A DNA stretch of 64,000 nucleotides from Variovorax saccharolyticus (GTDB taxonomy: Bacteria > Pseudomonadota > Gammaproteobacteria > Burkholderiales > Burkholderiaceae_C): positions 62,001 through 126,000 of the forward strand of contig NZ_JASZYT010000015.1 in assembly GCF_030316765.1 (NCBI RefSeq), given 5' to 3'. The position numbers and the translations under genes were made by a program. The notes below the pieces were generated by a model, which saw nothing but the letters and a program-made list of their open reading frames with translations, ran no database searches and was not told the origin of the DNA. Of the stretch, positions 17,415-27,400 are shown in pieces. Position 1 is the first letter of the stretch, and each line of letters opens with the position of its first letter.

Positions 17415-19613
17415 TCAAACGAGCTTTTGCGAAGCTGGCCGCAACTGCTCCCCAACCGGCAGCTTTCGGATTCTCTTGCCGCTCGCGGCGAAGATTGCAT
17501 TGGTCAAGGCCGGCATGACGCATGAGGTACCGGGCTCGCCGATGCCGCCAGGCGCTTCCAGGCTCTTGACGATGTGCACGTCGATCTGCGGGATCTCGTT
17601 GATGCGCAGCACCCGGTAGTCGCCGAAGTTGGTCTGCTCGACGCGGCCGTTCTTGATCGTGATCTCGCCATGGAGCGCAGCGGACAGGCCGAACACGATG
17701 CCGCTCTCCATCTGGGCGCGAACGGTATCGGGATTCACCACGACGCCGCAATCGACAACGCACCAGGCCCGCATCGGCGTGACGGTGCCGTCCTTGTCGG
17801 TGGTGATCTGGACGACCTGTGCGATGTAGCTGCCGAAGCCCGTGCAGAGTGCGATGCCGCGGGCTTGTCCTGCCGGCAGCGGCTTGCCCCATCCGGCTTG
17901 CTGCGCGGCGAGCTGCAGGACCGTCTTCGCGCGCGGGTTCTTGTCGAGCATGGCCACGCGATAGTCCAGTGGATCCTGCTTCGCGTTGGCCGCCAGCTCA
18001 TCCACGAAGCTCTCGACCGCAAAGGTCCCGCGGGTCACGCCCACGCCACGCCAGAATGCCGTTGGAACGCCGGGGGGCTCCGCTGCGACCCAGTCGACAT
18101 GGATATCGGCAATCCCGTACGGCTGGTTCGCCGAGCCATCAACCGCGTCGGGATCGATGCCGTCCTTGATCCATGCAGGGGAATAGCGCGCAACGATGGA
18201 GGAGCCGGCGATGCGATGCGACCAGGCGAGTGTCTTGCCTTTGGTGTCCACACCGGCGCTCAAGCGGTCGTAGTAGTACGGGCGGTACATGTCGTGCTGA
18301 ATGTCCTCCTCGCGGGTCCATATCACCTGCACGGGTCCCTCGACATGCTGGGCGATCTGCACGGCCCGCACGGTACCGTCGAATTCCAGCCGCCGGCCGA
18401 AACCACCGCCGAGCAGATGGTTGTGGACGCGGACCTGTTCGCGCTTGAAACCCGTCAACTTCATCACGGCCGCTTGCGTGAGACCGGGAACCTGGGTGCC
18501 GACCCAGATGTCGCAGGCGTCCTTGGTCATGTGCACCGTGCAGTTCATCGGCTCCATTGCCGCATGGGCGAGAAAAGGCTGCTCGTAGACGGCGTCCACC
18601 CGGCCGGCGGCCTGTGCCATGACCGCGGCCGCATCGCCATCGTGACGCGCGACCGCCCCCGGCCTTTCCGATGCCGAGGCGAGCTGTCTCGAGATGTCAG
18701 CCGTCGACAGCCTCGCGTTCGACCCGGCCTCCCACTGCGGATCGGCGGCGGCGAGGCCTTGTTTCGCGGCCCACGTGTGACGGGCCACGATCGCCACCGC
18801 ATCGTCGAGCCTGACGACCTGGCTCACACCAGGGACGGCCTTCGCCTTCGCTTCATCCAGCGAGACGAGCTTGCCGCCGAAGGTCGGCGAAGCGCTCACA
18901 ACGGCGAACTTCATGCCAGGAAGACGGCTGTCGATGCCGAACTTGGCGAATCCATTGACCTTGCCTGAGGTGTCCAGGCGTCGATGCGGCGTCCCGATGA
19001 GCTTGAAGTCAGCGGGTTCCTTGAGCACCACCTTCTCCGGTACCGGCAGCTTCGCAGCGGCATCCACGAGCCCGCCATAACCGAGTCGGCGACCGGTGGG
19101 ACCATGCACGACTTCGCCGTTCTGCGCACGGCAGCTCGACGGGTCGACACTCCAGCGCTGGGCCGCTGCCGTCACGAGCATGACGCGGGCCGTTGCGCCC
19201 GCACGTCGCAAAGGTACATAGGTGCCGCGGATGGCGGTCGAACCCCCTGTCATCTGAACGCCGATCAGCGGATTCACATAGATCTTGTCGTCGGGCGGCG
19301 AATGTTCGATCGCGACCTTGTCCACATCGACCTCGAGTTCCTCGGCGATCAGCATCGGAATCGAGGTGTAGGTTCCTTGCCCCATCTCGATGACGGGCAT
19401 CACGAACGTGACCACGCCGGCGCGATCGATGCGCAGGAACGCGTTCGGCGCGAACGCCGCGTCGGTCGTGAGACTGTCGCGTAGCTCGCCACGTGCCGGA
19501 AGCCCGAAGCCGAGGAGCATTCCGCCCCCGAGCGCCCCGGTCGCGGTGAAGGCGAGGAAGTGTCGCCGCGAGACGCCTGCCAGGTCGGAATCAGCGATCG
19601 GTTCGAGTTTCAT
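17415..19613 (-). CDS. Tat-exported molybdopterin-binding oxidoreductase subunit (IorB-like)
   Basis: A 732-residue large subunit of the xanthine oxidase family, of the isoquinoline 1-oxidoreductase beta-subunit type. The N-terminus has a twin-arginine signal (SRRHFLAFTATGALGGGMLL). Recognisable Moco-binding segments are HNHLLGGGFGRRLEFDG, PFLAHAAMEPMNC, PTAFWRGVGVTRGTFAVES and the catalytic-Glu region GIGEPGTSCVMPALTNAIFA. These enzymes hydroxylate N-heteroaromatics or oxidise aldehydes and pass electrons through the [2Fe-2S] subunit. Its start lies one base beyond the stop of that subunit gene, implying translational coupling. RidA is encoded upstream. No cytochrome or flavin subunit is present in the window. 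Confidence 0.88.
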   Translation of the reverse strand: MKLEPIADSDLAGVSRRHFLAFTATGALGGGMLLGFGLPARGELRDSLTTDAAFAPNAFLRIDRAGVVTFVMPVIEMGQGTYTSIPMLIAEELEVDVDKVAIEHSPPDDKIYVNPLIGVQMTGGSTAIRGTYVPLRRAGATARVMLVTAAAQRWSVDPSSCRAQNGEVVHGPTGRRLGYGGLVDAAAKLPVPEKVVLKEPADFKLIGTPHRRLDTSGKVNGFAKFGIDSRLPGMKFAVVSASPTFGGKLVSLDEAKAKAVPGVSQVVRLDDAVAIVARHTWAAKQGLAAADPQWEAGSNARLSTADISRQLASASERPGAVARHDGDAAAVMAQAAGRVDAVYEQPFLAHAAMEPMNCTVHMTKDACDIWVGTQVPGLTQAAVMKLTGFKREQVRVHNHLLGGGFGRRLEFDGTVRAVQIAQHVEGPVQVIWTREEDIQHDMYRPYYYDRLSAGVDTKGKTLAWSHRIAGSSIVARYSPAWIKDGIDPDAVDGSANQPYGIADIHVDWVAAEPPGVPTAFWRGVGVTRGTFAVESFVDELAANAKQDPLDYRVAMLDKNPRAKTVLQLAAQQAGWGKPLPAGQARGIALCTGFGSYIAQVVQITTDKDGTVTPMRAWCVVDCGVVVNPDTVRAQMESGIVFGLSAALHGEITIKNGRVEQTNFGDYRVLRINEIPQIDVHIVKSLEAPGGIGEPGTSCVMPALTNAIFAASGKRIRKLPVGEQLRPASQKLV

Positions 19614-19614
19614 T

Positions 19615-20109
19615 TCACACCTCCTTCATGGCGCCGGGTTGGGACAGGGCGGCCTTGGTTGTGCCGGCGGCCTGGTGGATGGCCGCGCGAATGCGCGGGT
19701 AGGTACCGCATCGGCAGATGTTCCCGGCCATCGCAGCGTCGATGTCGGAGTCGCTGGGCTTCGGGTTGGTGGCGAGCAGCGCGCAGGCCGACATCACCTG
19801 GCCCGATTGGCAGTAGCCGCACTGAGGTACGTCCAATGCGAGCCAGGCGGCCTGGATCCTCTTGCCTGCAGGCGAGGCGCCGATCGCTTCGATCGTGGTG
19901 ATCTTCTTTGCCACCGCGGCCGAAACCGGGGTGAGGCAGGACCGTGCCGGCTGCCCGTCGATGTGGATCGTGCATGCGCCGCAGAGACCCATGCCGCATC
20001 CGAACTTGGTGCCGGTCATTCCTATGACGTCACGCAGTATCCACAGCAGTGGCATGTCGGCGGGCACATCGAGGGTGCGGTTCATCTCGTTGACGTTGAG
20101 AGTGATCAT
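19615..20109 (-). CDS. [2Fe-2S] subunit of the molybdenum hydroxylase (IorA-like)
   Basis: A 164-residue ferredoxin-type subunit. The first cluster is bound by CGMGLCGAC plus the later SCLTP cysteine and the second by CGYCQSGQ and CRCGTY, the standard two-cluster pattern of xanthine-oxidase family small subunits. It transfers electrons from the Moco subunit encoded immediately downstream and, lacking a signal, is probably exported with the Tat-tagged partner. ATG 20109 is spaced 7 nt from GGAG; GTG 20112 directly upstream is an alternative. It lies 46 nt after ridA. Confidence 0.9.
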   Translation of the reverse strand: MITLNVNEMNRTLDVPADMPLLWILRDVIGMTGTKFGCGMGLCGACTIHIDGQPARSCLTPVSAAVAKKITTIEAIGASPAGKRIQAAWLALDVPQCGYCQSGQVMSACALLATNPKPSDSDIDAAMAGNICRCGTYPRIRAAIHQAAGTTKAALSQPGAMKEV

Positions 20110-20155
20110 CACGTTGCTCCAGGGTGGGGGGCCATCTCGATCGAAGCGGCGGGCT

Positions 20156-20668
20156 TTACTCGGCGATCTCGAAGATGAGTTCGAGTTCGACCGGGGTGCC
20201 GAGGGGCAGGCTTGCGACGCCTAGCACCAGACGGCAGGGATTCTTGTCTTTGCCGAAGACGTCCTGGAGCACTTGCGAGGCGCCGTCGGCGACTTTCGGA
20301 TGGTCGCGGACATCGCCTGATGTGGCGATGGACACGCCGAGCCGGACGACCCGCGCCACCTTGTCGAGCGATCCAAGATGCTTGCGAACGACCGCGAGGC
20401 CGTTCAGCGCCGCAAGATAGGCCGCCTGCCGCCCCGCCTCGACATCCAGCTCCGCACCGACGCGACCAAGGAACTTGGCCTGGCCGCCCTCGGTCGGCAG
20501 CATGCCGGTCAGAAAGAGCAATTTGCCGGACTGGACCGATTCCACATAGGTGCCGAACGGGCTGGGAGGTGACGGCAACTGGATGCCCAGTTGAGTCAAG
20601 CGCTGCTCGGCGCTGACGGGTTCCGATTCAGGGTTGGCGGGGCGAGGCGACGACGATGAGATGGACAA
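20156..20668 (-). CDS. RidA-family protein
   Basis: A 170-residue member of the RidA/YjgF/YER057c superfamily, which hydrolyses reactive enamine/imine intermediates or related products. GKLLFLTGMLPTEGG is the first conserved strand. The Arg of CRLVLGVASLPLGTPVELEL matches the catalytic Arg of active members, and the final Glu position (VELELIFE) is present. The protein starts at TTG 20668, seven nt after AAGGAG; there is no better start. It leads the operon with the molybdenum hydroxylase genes, so it may clear imines produced from N-containing substrates. A promoter-element copy lies 30 nt upstream. Confidence 0.87.
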   Translation of the reverse strand: MSISSSSPRPANPESEPVSAEQRLTQLGIQLPSPPSPFGTYVESVQSGKLLFLTGMLPTEGGQAKFLGRVGAELDVEAGRQAAYLAALNGLAVVRKHLGSLDKVARVVRLGVSIATSGDVRDHPKVADGASQVLQDVFGKDKNPCRLVLGVASLPLGTPVELELIFEIAE

Positions 20669-20697
20669 GACGACTCTCCTTGGTGATGCAGGTGGTC

Positions 20698-20740
20698 ATC
20701 AAATCAGAGGACTGACGCCGGATCCATTGGACGATGGTGT
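20698..20740 (-). promoter_or_regulatory. Shared two-part promoter element, copy 7
   Basis: On the minus strand, ACACCATCGTCCAATGG (20740-20724), 16 nt, then CTGATTTGAT (20707-20698), ending 29 nt before the TTG start of ridA. Its short distance to a start fixes the second part as a -10 rather than a -35 element. Confidence 0.72.
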
Positions 20741-20786
20741 CGGCTATACCTTGGTGTCGGGGACCGGATGGCATCCGGGCATGCCG

Positions 20787-21215
20787 CTATGAATGGAGCT
20801 CTCGCGGGTCATCGTGAGAGTCCAGATACTCGAGGCCCAGTGGGCCGATGGCGGTGACCTGAGTGACATACTCGCCCGACTTCGCCCAGTGGAAGTGCGG
20901 GGTGTTGCCGGGGAGCACGATGACGCTGCCGGGTGGATGCGCCGAGACCTTGTCGCCATCGAAGCAATCGCCAAGGCCGATGTAGAAGACACCCGAGATG
21001 ACCGTATAGATGCGATCCTCTGGGTGGGTGTGGGGCATCAGCTTGGCACCGCCAGGTACCTTCACTCTGATCAGGTAGAGCCCCGGCTTGGTGGGGTCGC
21101 CGACAACGATGGCGAGGCGGACTTCGGGTGGAAACGCCGGGAACGGCCTCCAGTCGATGTCTTCAGGCAAGACCGATCTGAAGGCGTCTTGTCCAGGCTG
21201 GTGGGTGGGCTTCAT
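20787..21215 (-). CDS. Cupin-domain protein
   Basis: A 142-residue single cupin. Motif 1 is in LMPHTHPEDRIYTVISGVFYIGLG (metal ligands His, His and Glu/Asp) and motif 2 in PPGSVIVLPGNTPHFHWAKSGE. It is probably a metal-dependent small enzyme or sensor; anti-sigma ChrR-like proteins and dioxygenases share this fold and the sequence does not decide. ATG 21215 follows AGGAG. It is upstream of ridA but separated from it by a promoter-element copy, so it may be a separate transcript. Confidence 0.82.
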   Translation of the reverse strand: MKPTHQPGQDAFRSVLPEDIDWRPFPAFPPEVRLAIVVGDPTKPGLYLIRVKVPGGAKLMPHTHPEDRIYTVISGVFYIGLGDCFDGDKVSAHPPGSVIVLPGNTPHFHWAKSGEYVTQVTAIGPLGLEYLDSHDDPRELHS

Positions 21216-21459
21216 GGTTGTGCTCCTGTCTGAAGAATCGCCCGGGCGAACGGAGTGCGCCGAGTTCTTCTGTCAATCGGCTTGCGCGTGCCGCGGCAGG
21301 GAGGCTCGCCCTTTCGCAGAGCCTGCCCCGCCCAGGTCGGCAATGGCTGCCCGCATCAACGGATTGTTCGATCCATCCAGCGATGAGGAATCTGCAACAG
21401 GTCCCACGCGCGCGTCGGCCGAAAGGCCGATGGCGACATGACGGGGCGCGTGATGTCGA

Positions 21460-21840
21460 CTAGCTTTGACCAGCGATCGGCAGTTCTCTCTCCCTCGGGC
21501 GATGTCCGACAGAGAAGAATCGCTCGGTCGTCTGATTGACCAAAGTCTGCAGCGTGGATTCCAGGGAGTTTTCACTGGCACTGGCCGGCATGAGCACGCC
21601 GGTATTTTGCATTTCTGCCAGACTCACGTCGCCGTCCGCGTTGGCGTCCATTCGGTTCCGGTACTCTTGCTCGCTGATGGCAGGCGTCCCGTTCTTGTCG
21701 ACTGCGATGCCGGGCGTCAGGATCTTGTAGAAGTCCTTGTACTCTTCGGCGTTCAGCTTCCCATCCTTGTTCTGATCAAACTTGTTGAAAGCGGTGTCGA
21801 GCATTCGGGTTAGCGGATTGGTGCGATCTACTGGCGTCAT
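21460..21840 (-). CDS. EF-hand protein
   Basis: A 126-residue protein with two canonical 12-residue EF-hand loops, DQNKDGKLNAEE and DANADGDVSLAE, each with Asp at 1, Asn at 3, Asp at 5, Gly at 6 and Glu at 12. It should bind calcium. No signal peptide or membrane segment is visible, so it is predicted cytosolic, which is less common than exported bacterial EF-hand proteins. ATG 21840 is the only sensible start but lacks a strong ribosome-binding site. The 244 nt between it and the cupin gene show nothing recognisable. Confidence 0.75.
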   Translation of the reverse strand: MTPVDRTNPLTRMLDTAFNKFDQNKDGKLNAEEYKDFYKILTPGIAVDKNGTPAISEQEYRNRMDANADGDVSLAEMQNTGVLMPASASENSLESTLQTLVNQTTERFFSVGHRPRERELPIAGQS

Positions 21841-22005
21841 GAAGTTTCAGTCTGGAAGGTTGAAGACGACGCAGTATCGAGGCGTGGTTTCGGCGTTCAT
21901 CGCAAGAACAAGGGGCCGAAACCCCGCCTCCTCTCCAGATTGGCCAGCGCTGATCCGTGATGCCGGTCTTGCCGGCAATCGTGGCGATGGGAACGCCCCG
22001 CGGGC

Positions 22006-22560
22006 TCAGGCGATGCGTGCGGTGAGCTCGCGCAGTCGGGCGCCAAAAAGTCGCGCCGTGGCCAGGTCCCCGGCCGGGATCTCGTCGATCGAAGCGTCTG
22101 AGGGCGAGGCAGTGGCAAGGCCGACGAACGAAGACAGGTAGTTGATGTCGTCGCGCGTGGAGGTCTTGGCATTGCTGGGCATCAACCCGGTGCCAGCCCA
22201 CAGCATGCCGTGCTGCTGCGCGAGCGTGAACAGGGTGTACAGCGTGGTTTGCTTGTCGCCGGCGACCGATGCCGAATTGGTGAATGCGGCGGCCATCTTG
22301 TCCTTCCAGCCCTGCTTCGCCCAGACTGCGGACGAGGCATCGGCGAATCGCTTGAACTGCCAGCTGACATTGCCCATGTAAGTCGGGGTGCCGAACACGA
22401 TGGTACTGGCCTTGTCGAGCACGTCCCATCCGCCGTCGGGCAACTGGCCCTCGGCGTCGATGGCGAGCAGGGTGGCACCGCTGGCGGCGGCAACAGCTTC
22501 GGCGATCTTGGCGGTGTGGCCGTAGCCGCTGTGGTACACGATGACGACGTTGGAACTCAT
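22006..22560 (-). CDS. WrbA-like flavodoxin-fold NAD(P)H:quinone oxidoreductase
   Basis: A 184-residue flavodoxin-fold protein. VVIVYHSGYGHTAKIAEAV is the FMN phosphate-binding strand and loop, and GTPTYMGNVSWQFKRFAD and FTNSASVAGDKQTTL are the second and third FMN-contact segments of the WrbA type. Such proteins perform two-electron reduction of quinones and limit redox cycling. It lies 52 nt downstream of the DsbA-like gene on the same strand, so both probably form a redox-stress operon under the divergent LysR regulator at 23459. Confidence 0.87.
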   Translation of the reverse strand: MSSNVVIVYHSGYGHTAKIAEAVAAASGATLLAIDAEGQLPDGGWDVLDKASTIVFGTPTYMGNVSWQFKRFADASSAVWAKQGWKDKMAAAFTNSASVAGDKQTTLYTLFTLAQQHGMLWAGTGLMPSNAKTSTRDDINYLSSFVGLATASPSDASIDEIPAGDLATARLFGARLRELTARIA

Positions 22561-22612
22561 GATATTTCTGGTTGATGGGATTGAAAGAAGGTCAAGGATC
22601 GACTGACAGCAG

Positions 22613-23263
22613 TCATGCTGCCGTGGTCAGCGAACGCAGCGCGGCGTCGAGCTGGCGCTCCAGTTGATCCACGTGGGCGTAGCCGGGGCTGACTTCGATC
22701 AGCTGGCCGTTGGCCTCGAGCAGCAGAGCCGGGAAACTGCGGATTCCCATCGCCTGCACTTGCGCAAACTCGGCGGATGTCGTGGCGATGGTGGCGGAGT
22801 CCAGCCACGTCTTGTGGAAGGTGGCTGCGTCGACCGTGAATTGCTGCTCCGCCAGTTCCGCGCTGGCGGCCTGGGCCAGCACCGCGCCATCGGTGGTGTC
22901 GAGGCCGTCGACGTAGAACGCCCGTTGCAGTGCACGGAACACCGCCAGTTGGTTGGCCTCGGGTGCGATGCGGCGTGCTGCCACGACCGCGCGGCAAATC
23001 GGCTCGGTGTCATAGACGAAGTTCCTGCGCGCCAGCAGGGCCCCGCGGTTGAATGGCAGGCCGCTGCTTTCCTCCACGCGCGCCCAGTGCACGAGGCGGA
23101 ACTGCTTGCCGTTGTCGTCAAGCACATCGGTAGCGCCGGCGCGCAAGCCGCCGACCATGATCTCCAGCGGCAGTTCGGGGTGGCGCGCCGTGAGGGCAGT
23201 CAATTCCTTGCCGAAGCCGTAGCACCATGAGCACATGGGGTCGCCAACAAAGATGAGTTTCAT
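22613..23263 (-). CDS. DsbA-family (FrnE-like) thioredoxin-fold protein
   Basis: A 216-residue DsbA-fold protein starting MKLIFVGDPMCSWCYGFG, with the redox motif CSWC and no signal peptide, so it is cytosolic. The helical insertion (RVEESSGLPFNRGAL) and SFPALLLEANGQ with the cis-Pro loop fit the FrnE / 2-hydroxychromene-isomerase-like branch. ATG 23263 follows AGGAG; the upstream in-frame ATG 23329 has no ribosome-binding site and would add an unlikely tail. It is divergent from the LysR gene. Confidence 0.82.
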   Translation of the reverse strand: MKLIFVGDPMCSWCYGFGKELTALTARHPELPLEIMVGGLRAGATDVLDDNGKQFRLVHWARVEESSGLPFNRGALLARRNFVYDTEPICRAVVAARRIAPEANQLAVFRALQRAFYVDGLDTTDGAVLAQAASAELAEQQFTVDAATFHKTWLDSATIATTSAEFAQVQAMGIRSFPALLLEANGQLIEVSPGYAHVDQLERQLDAALRSLTTAA

Positions 23264-23367
23264 GGCTTGCTCCTGGCCCTGGATAGCCCTTGAGGCGCCG
23301 GTAGCGATCACGGTCGTGTTCGAGTTCATGGTGCGATTCCGTTTGATTGGTTGAGGAGCTCACTTTA

Positions 23368-23390
23368 TTTATTACTTCTCAGTCAATAAA
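23368..23390. promoter_or_regulatory. LysR-type operator dyad
   Basis: TTTATT (23368-23373), 11 nt, AATAAA (23385-23390): a perfect 6-bp dyad with the T-N11-A form of LysR-regulator sites. It lies in the divergent region between the DsbA-like gene and the LysR gene. Confidence 0.65.
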
Positions 23391-23458
23391 GCCACATGAA
23401 GGCAAATTACCTGATACATGACGTAATATGGCGCCCTCGGGGAAAGCAGGGAGTGGTC

Positions 23459-24376
23459 ATGAAGCGCAATTTCGAGGAGATGCAACTCGGAAGCATCGAA
23501 CTGTTCTGCCAGGCGGCCGAGCTGAGCAGCTTCACCGCGGCTGCCAATGCTGTCGGCGTGACGCCGGCGGCGGTCAGCCGTTCGATCGCACGGTTGGAGG
23601 AGCGGCTGGGTGTGCGCCTTTTCGTCCGCACCACTCGACAGATCCGGCTGACCGAAGGCGGCCGGCGCTACTACGAGCAGTGCCGCCAAGCCTTGCGCCA
23701 ACTCGTCGAAGCCGAGCGCGAGGTGACCGGCGCGCAGGCGGCGCCCGCTGGTCCACTGCGCATCAGCGTCCCGACGCCGTATGGCCACTACCGCCTGTTG
23801 CCCTTGCTGCCGAGATTCAGGCAGCTGTACCCGGACGTGACGGTCGAGGTCCATGTCAGCAACCGCAATATTGACTTCCTGGAAGAAAGCTACGACGTCG
23901 CGATTCGCGGACGCACCCCGGCCGACTCCACGCTCATCGCACGTCCGCTGGAGGATGCCGAACTGGTGCTGGTGGCTGCGCCCTCCTATCTGAAGCGTCA
24001 GGGCACGCCGGCATCGCTTGATGACCTGCACCGGCACGAATGCATCCAGTTCGACCTGCCCAGCACCGGAAGGAAGATTGCATGGCCGTTCCGGGTCGAC
24101 GGCAAGCATGTCGAGATGATGACCACGGGTGGGTACACATGTGCGGAAGATGTTCTAGGCATCGTGACGCTGGCGCGCAGCGGCGCGGGCCTTGTGCAGA
24201 CCTATCGCTTCATTGTCGAGCGTGACCTTGCGGAAGGCGGGCTGGTGGAATTGCTGCCGCAGCATGGCGGCACGTCGCGGCCCTTCTTCCTGTTGTACCC
24301 CGACGCGCGCCACCTGTCGTTGCGCGTGCGAACGTTTGTGAATTTCCTCGTCGAGAACTTGAGCCCGCATTCCTGA
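23459..24376 (+). CDS. LysR-family transcriptional regulator
   Basis: A 305-residue LysR-type regulator. The N-terminal winged helix-turn-helix covers about residues 8-65 (LFCQAAELSSFTAAANAVGVTPAAVSRSIARLEERLG) and is followed by RLFVRTTRQIRLTEGG. The effector domain begins at LRISVPTPYGHY. The start ATG 23459 has GGGAG upstream and fits the family; an earlier in-frame ATG at 23396 would add 21 unlikely residues. It probably autoregulates and controls the divergent DsbA-like and WrbA-like genes through the dyad at 23368-23390. The ligand is unknown; a quinone or electrophile is my guess from the neighbours. Confidence 0.9.
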   Translation: MKRNFEEMQLGSIELFCQAAELSSFTAAANAVGVTPAAVSRSIARLEERLGVRLFVRTTRQIRLTEGGRRYYEQCRQALRQLVEAEREVTGAQAAPAGPLRISVPTPYGHYRLLPLLPRFRQLYPDVTVEVHVSNRNIDFLEESYDVAIRGRTPADSTLIARPLEDAELVLVAAPSYLKRQGTPASLDDLHRHECIQFDLPSTGRKIAWPFRVDGKHVEMMTTGGYTCAEDVLGIVTLARSGAGLVQTYRFIVERDLAEGGLVELLPQHGGTSRPFFLLYPDARHLSLRVRTFVNFLVENLSPHS

Positions 24377-24422
24377 GGGTCGACAGCCTCACGATGGGTG
24401 CCTGCTGTGTTTTCAGGAGGCC

Positions 24423-27400
24423 CTATGGCGGGCCCGTGCGCGCATTTTCGATGCAGGGGATGGAAAACCGAAACGTCGCCCCATAGCCTTCGTTTCGCTC
24501 TGCCCAAAGCCGACCCGCATGGCGCTCGACGATCGAACGGCTGACCGACAGGCCGACACCCATGCCGGCGTTCTTGGTCGAATAGAACGCGTCAAAGATC
24601 CTGTGCTCGTTCTGACTGTCGAGGCCTACCCCGGCGTCGGTAACGCTCACGCGCACGCCGTCGCTGCCATCTCTTTCGGTCCTGATCACTAACTGCCGAA
24701 TGCGATCGTGCACGTCCGCCATTGCCTCGGATGCGTTGCGAAGCAGATTCAGGATGACCTGCTGGAGCTGGATTCGAACGCCCATGATCGATGGAGTGTC
24801 CTCGGCAAGCTCGAGACGCACATTCACGCCGTCCCTTTCGAGGTCACCCGACAACATGCCCAAGACCTCGCGGATCGCATCGTTCAGGTCCGTCGGCTCC
24901 AGCATCATGTCTCGATTGCTGAAAAGAGCGCGCAATCGACCGATGACGTCGGCAGCGCGCTTTCCATCACGAAGGGTCCGTCTGGCGGTTTCGCGGGCGC
25001 CGTCGATATTGGGGGGATCGGCATCCAACATTCGAAGGCCGGTGCCCGCATTGGTAATGATGCCGGCGAGTGGCTGGTTGAGTTCATGGGCGATCGATGC
25101 AGACAACTGCCCAATGCTCGCGACACGGTTGGCATCGAACAACTGGATTTCGACATCGTGGTACCTTCGCTCGCTGTCGAGCGCAGCCTGCTCGGCGTTC
25201 TTGCGATCTGTCAGGTCGAGCACGAAGGCCACGCCTTCAGTTGGTGTACCGTCGAAAAGCGCAGCGCCAATTAGCACAGGGACGCGGCTTGCGTCCTTTC
25301 GGACGTATTCGCCCTCGAAAGGTGGAACAGCGCGGCTTGCCAGAAGCGTGGTCATGATCTGATCGTCACCTTCGTCCCACTCGGGTGGCATCAAGTCCTT
25401 CCAGCGGATTCGTCCCGATGTCAAGTCGTCGATGCTGTATCCAATGGTTTGCGCAAACGCCTGGTTCGCGTCGATGATCCGCCCATCAAGATTCCAGGTG
25501 AAGATCCCAATGATGTTCGAATTGAAGAGCCGCCTTACTCTTGCCTCGCGTTCCTGAAGGTCCCTGTACAAATGCGCGTTCTCCAGGGAGATGGCAGCTT
25601 CAGAAGCGAGGACTTCAATCAGCGCCATGCGCGCTGCCGTGAATGCCCCGACGGTGAGGTCGTTCTCGAGATAGAGCACGCCGAGCAATCTGGCTTGCCT
25701 GAGCAGTGGCAGGCACAGGACCGAGCGGGTGCGCCGGCGAAGGATGTAGTCGTCAGCCGCGTGCGGATGCTCGGCCGATGCGTCTCGCAGGAGTAGCTTT
25801 TCCTTGGTACGCAACACATACTGAAGCACCGATTGCGGCAGATCGGCGATGCCGATGCTCGACTGCTGCAGATCCACATGCACTTCGTCGGCACCGGTCG
25901 TTGCTTGCGCTTCGATGCGGTAGGTATCGGCATGCGGCAGGATGAGCAGGCCGCGTTCGGCGCCAGCATGTTCGATCGCAGTGCGAACGAGCGTGTCGAT
26001 CAGCTTGCTGAGCAGGATCTCGCTGGAGATTGTCTGCGAGACCCTTATCACGGTGGCCAGGTCGAGCGCATCGATGGGTGTCTGTATCGTGCGTGTCGAG
26101 TCGGACGCCTGCGTGTCCGCTCTCAGCGAGGGATAGAGCTGGTCCAGCTGCCGTGCCTTACCCTCCGCCCCCCACTGAAGGTAGCACTGCCGCGCTTCTT
26201 GCAAATAGGTGCGCGCGAACTTGTCGAAGCCGCGTGCGGCATAGAAACGCGCCGCCACCTCGTGGGCCACGGCCTCGATATGGACGAATCCGTGGAGATG
26301 GGCCGACCGGATGGCCGCCTCGTAGAGGCGTTCGGCGTCCAGCGGCCGGTCTTCTATGCGGGCAATCTCGGCGGCGGCCAGCGCAGTTCGGCAGTCGAAG
26401 TTCACGGGACAGTTCGCTGCCCAGATCTCGAGTTGCGCATGGTGATCGATCAAGGCAGCAAGCTGTTGCCCTTTTTGGTGCGCAGGCGCAGCATCCCACG
26501 CCGCAGCGTGCGCCAGTGCCCCGAAGAAGCGGAAGTCGGCAGTCTCCAGTTGCGACGGGGCCGTCCACAGCAACTCCTGGGCGCGCAGTGAGGCGTGGAC
26601 CGCCGCTTCATGGTGGCCGGCCAGGTAGCGCGCCTGCAGCTTTCGAGTGCGATAGAAGAACTCCGCCAGTGACAACGCCGGATTGCTGATGAGATGGTGC
26701 TCTGCTTCGCGTTCGTTGAATTCCTCGTCATTGAAGCACCCGAACTCCGGCGTCAGCCCGCGCAGGGTGCGGATCAGAGCCAATTGCGCGCTGCACAGGT
26801 CGACCGCCATACCGAATCCTGCGGACCGTGCAAAGGCAATGCCGTTGTCTGCGTCCGAATGCACTTCGGCAAGGGCTTCCCCGGTGGCAAGGCAATTGGT
26901 GATCAACGCATGCCAACTGTAGGCCGCAAATGTGAGATCGCCCATCCGATAGGCGGTGTCGAACGCGCGACGTATCAGATCACGGCCGCTGCCGGCGTGT
27001 TTGGCCCAAGGGATGACCATGTTCCCGAACGAGATGTAGGTTCGCGCCTGATAGCGCCTCAGGCCTCGTTGCTCGACCAAATCGTAGCCGAGCTGTCCAA
27101 ATCGATACCCATCCCTGTAGTTGCCAAAGCGCGGGCCTGCGAACGTCGCAAAAAACACGTAGCCAAAACAGGAAACGTCGCAGTTTCCATATTCCAGGCT
27201 CAAGTTCACCATGCGGCAGAGGATGCGTGAGGACAGGTTTTCGTCGTAGAAAAAGGCCGGCGTCACGATTTCAGAGCAGACGTCGAGCATGTCGAGCACA
27301 TCCGGGTCTGTCATCAGCGGCAGGGCGACCAGGTCTTCGATTCGTCGATCGCCGACCAGAGTCCAGATCCGCTGGTACTCGCGCATGACCTCCTCGTCGG

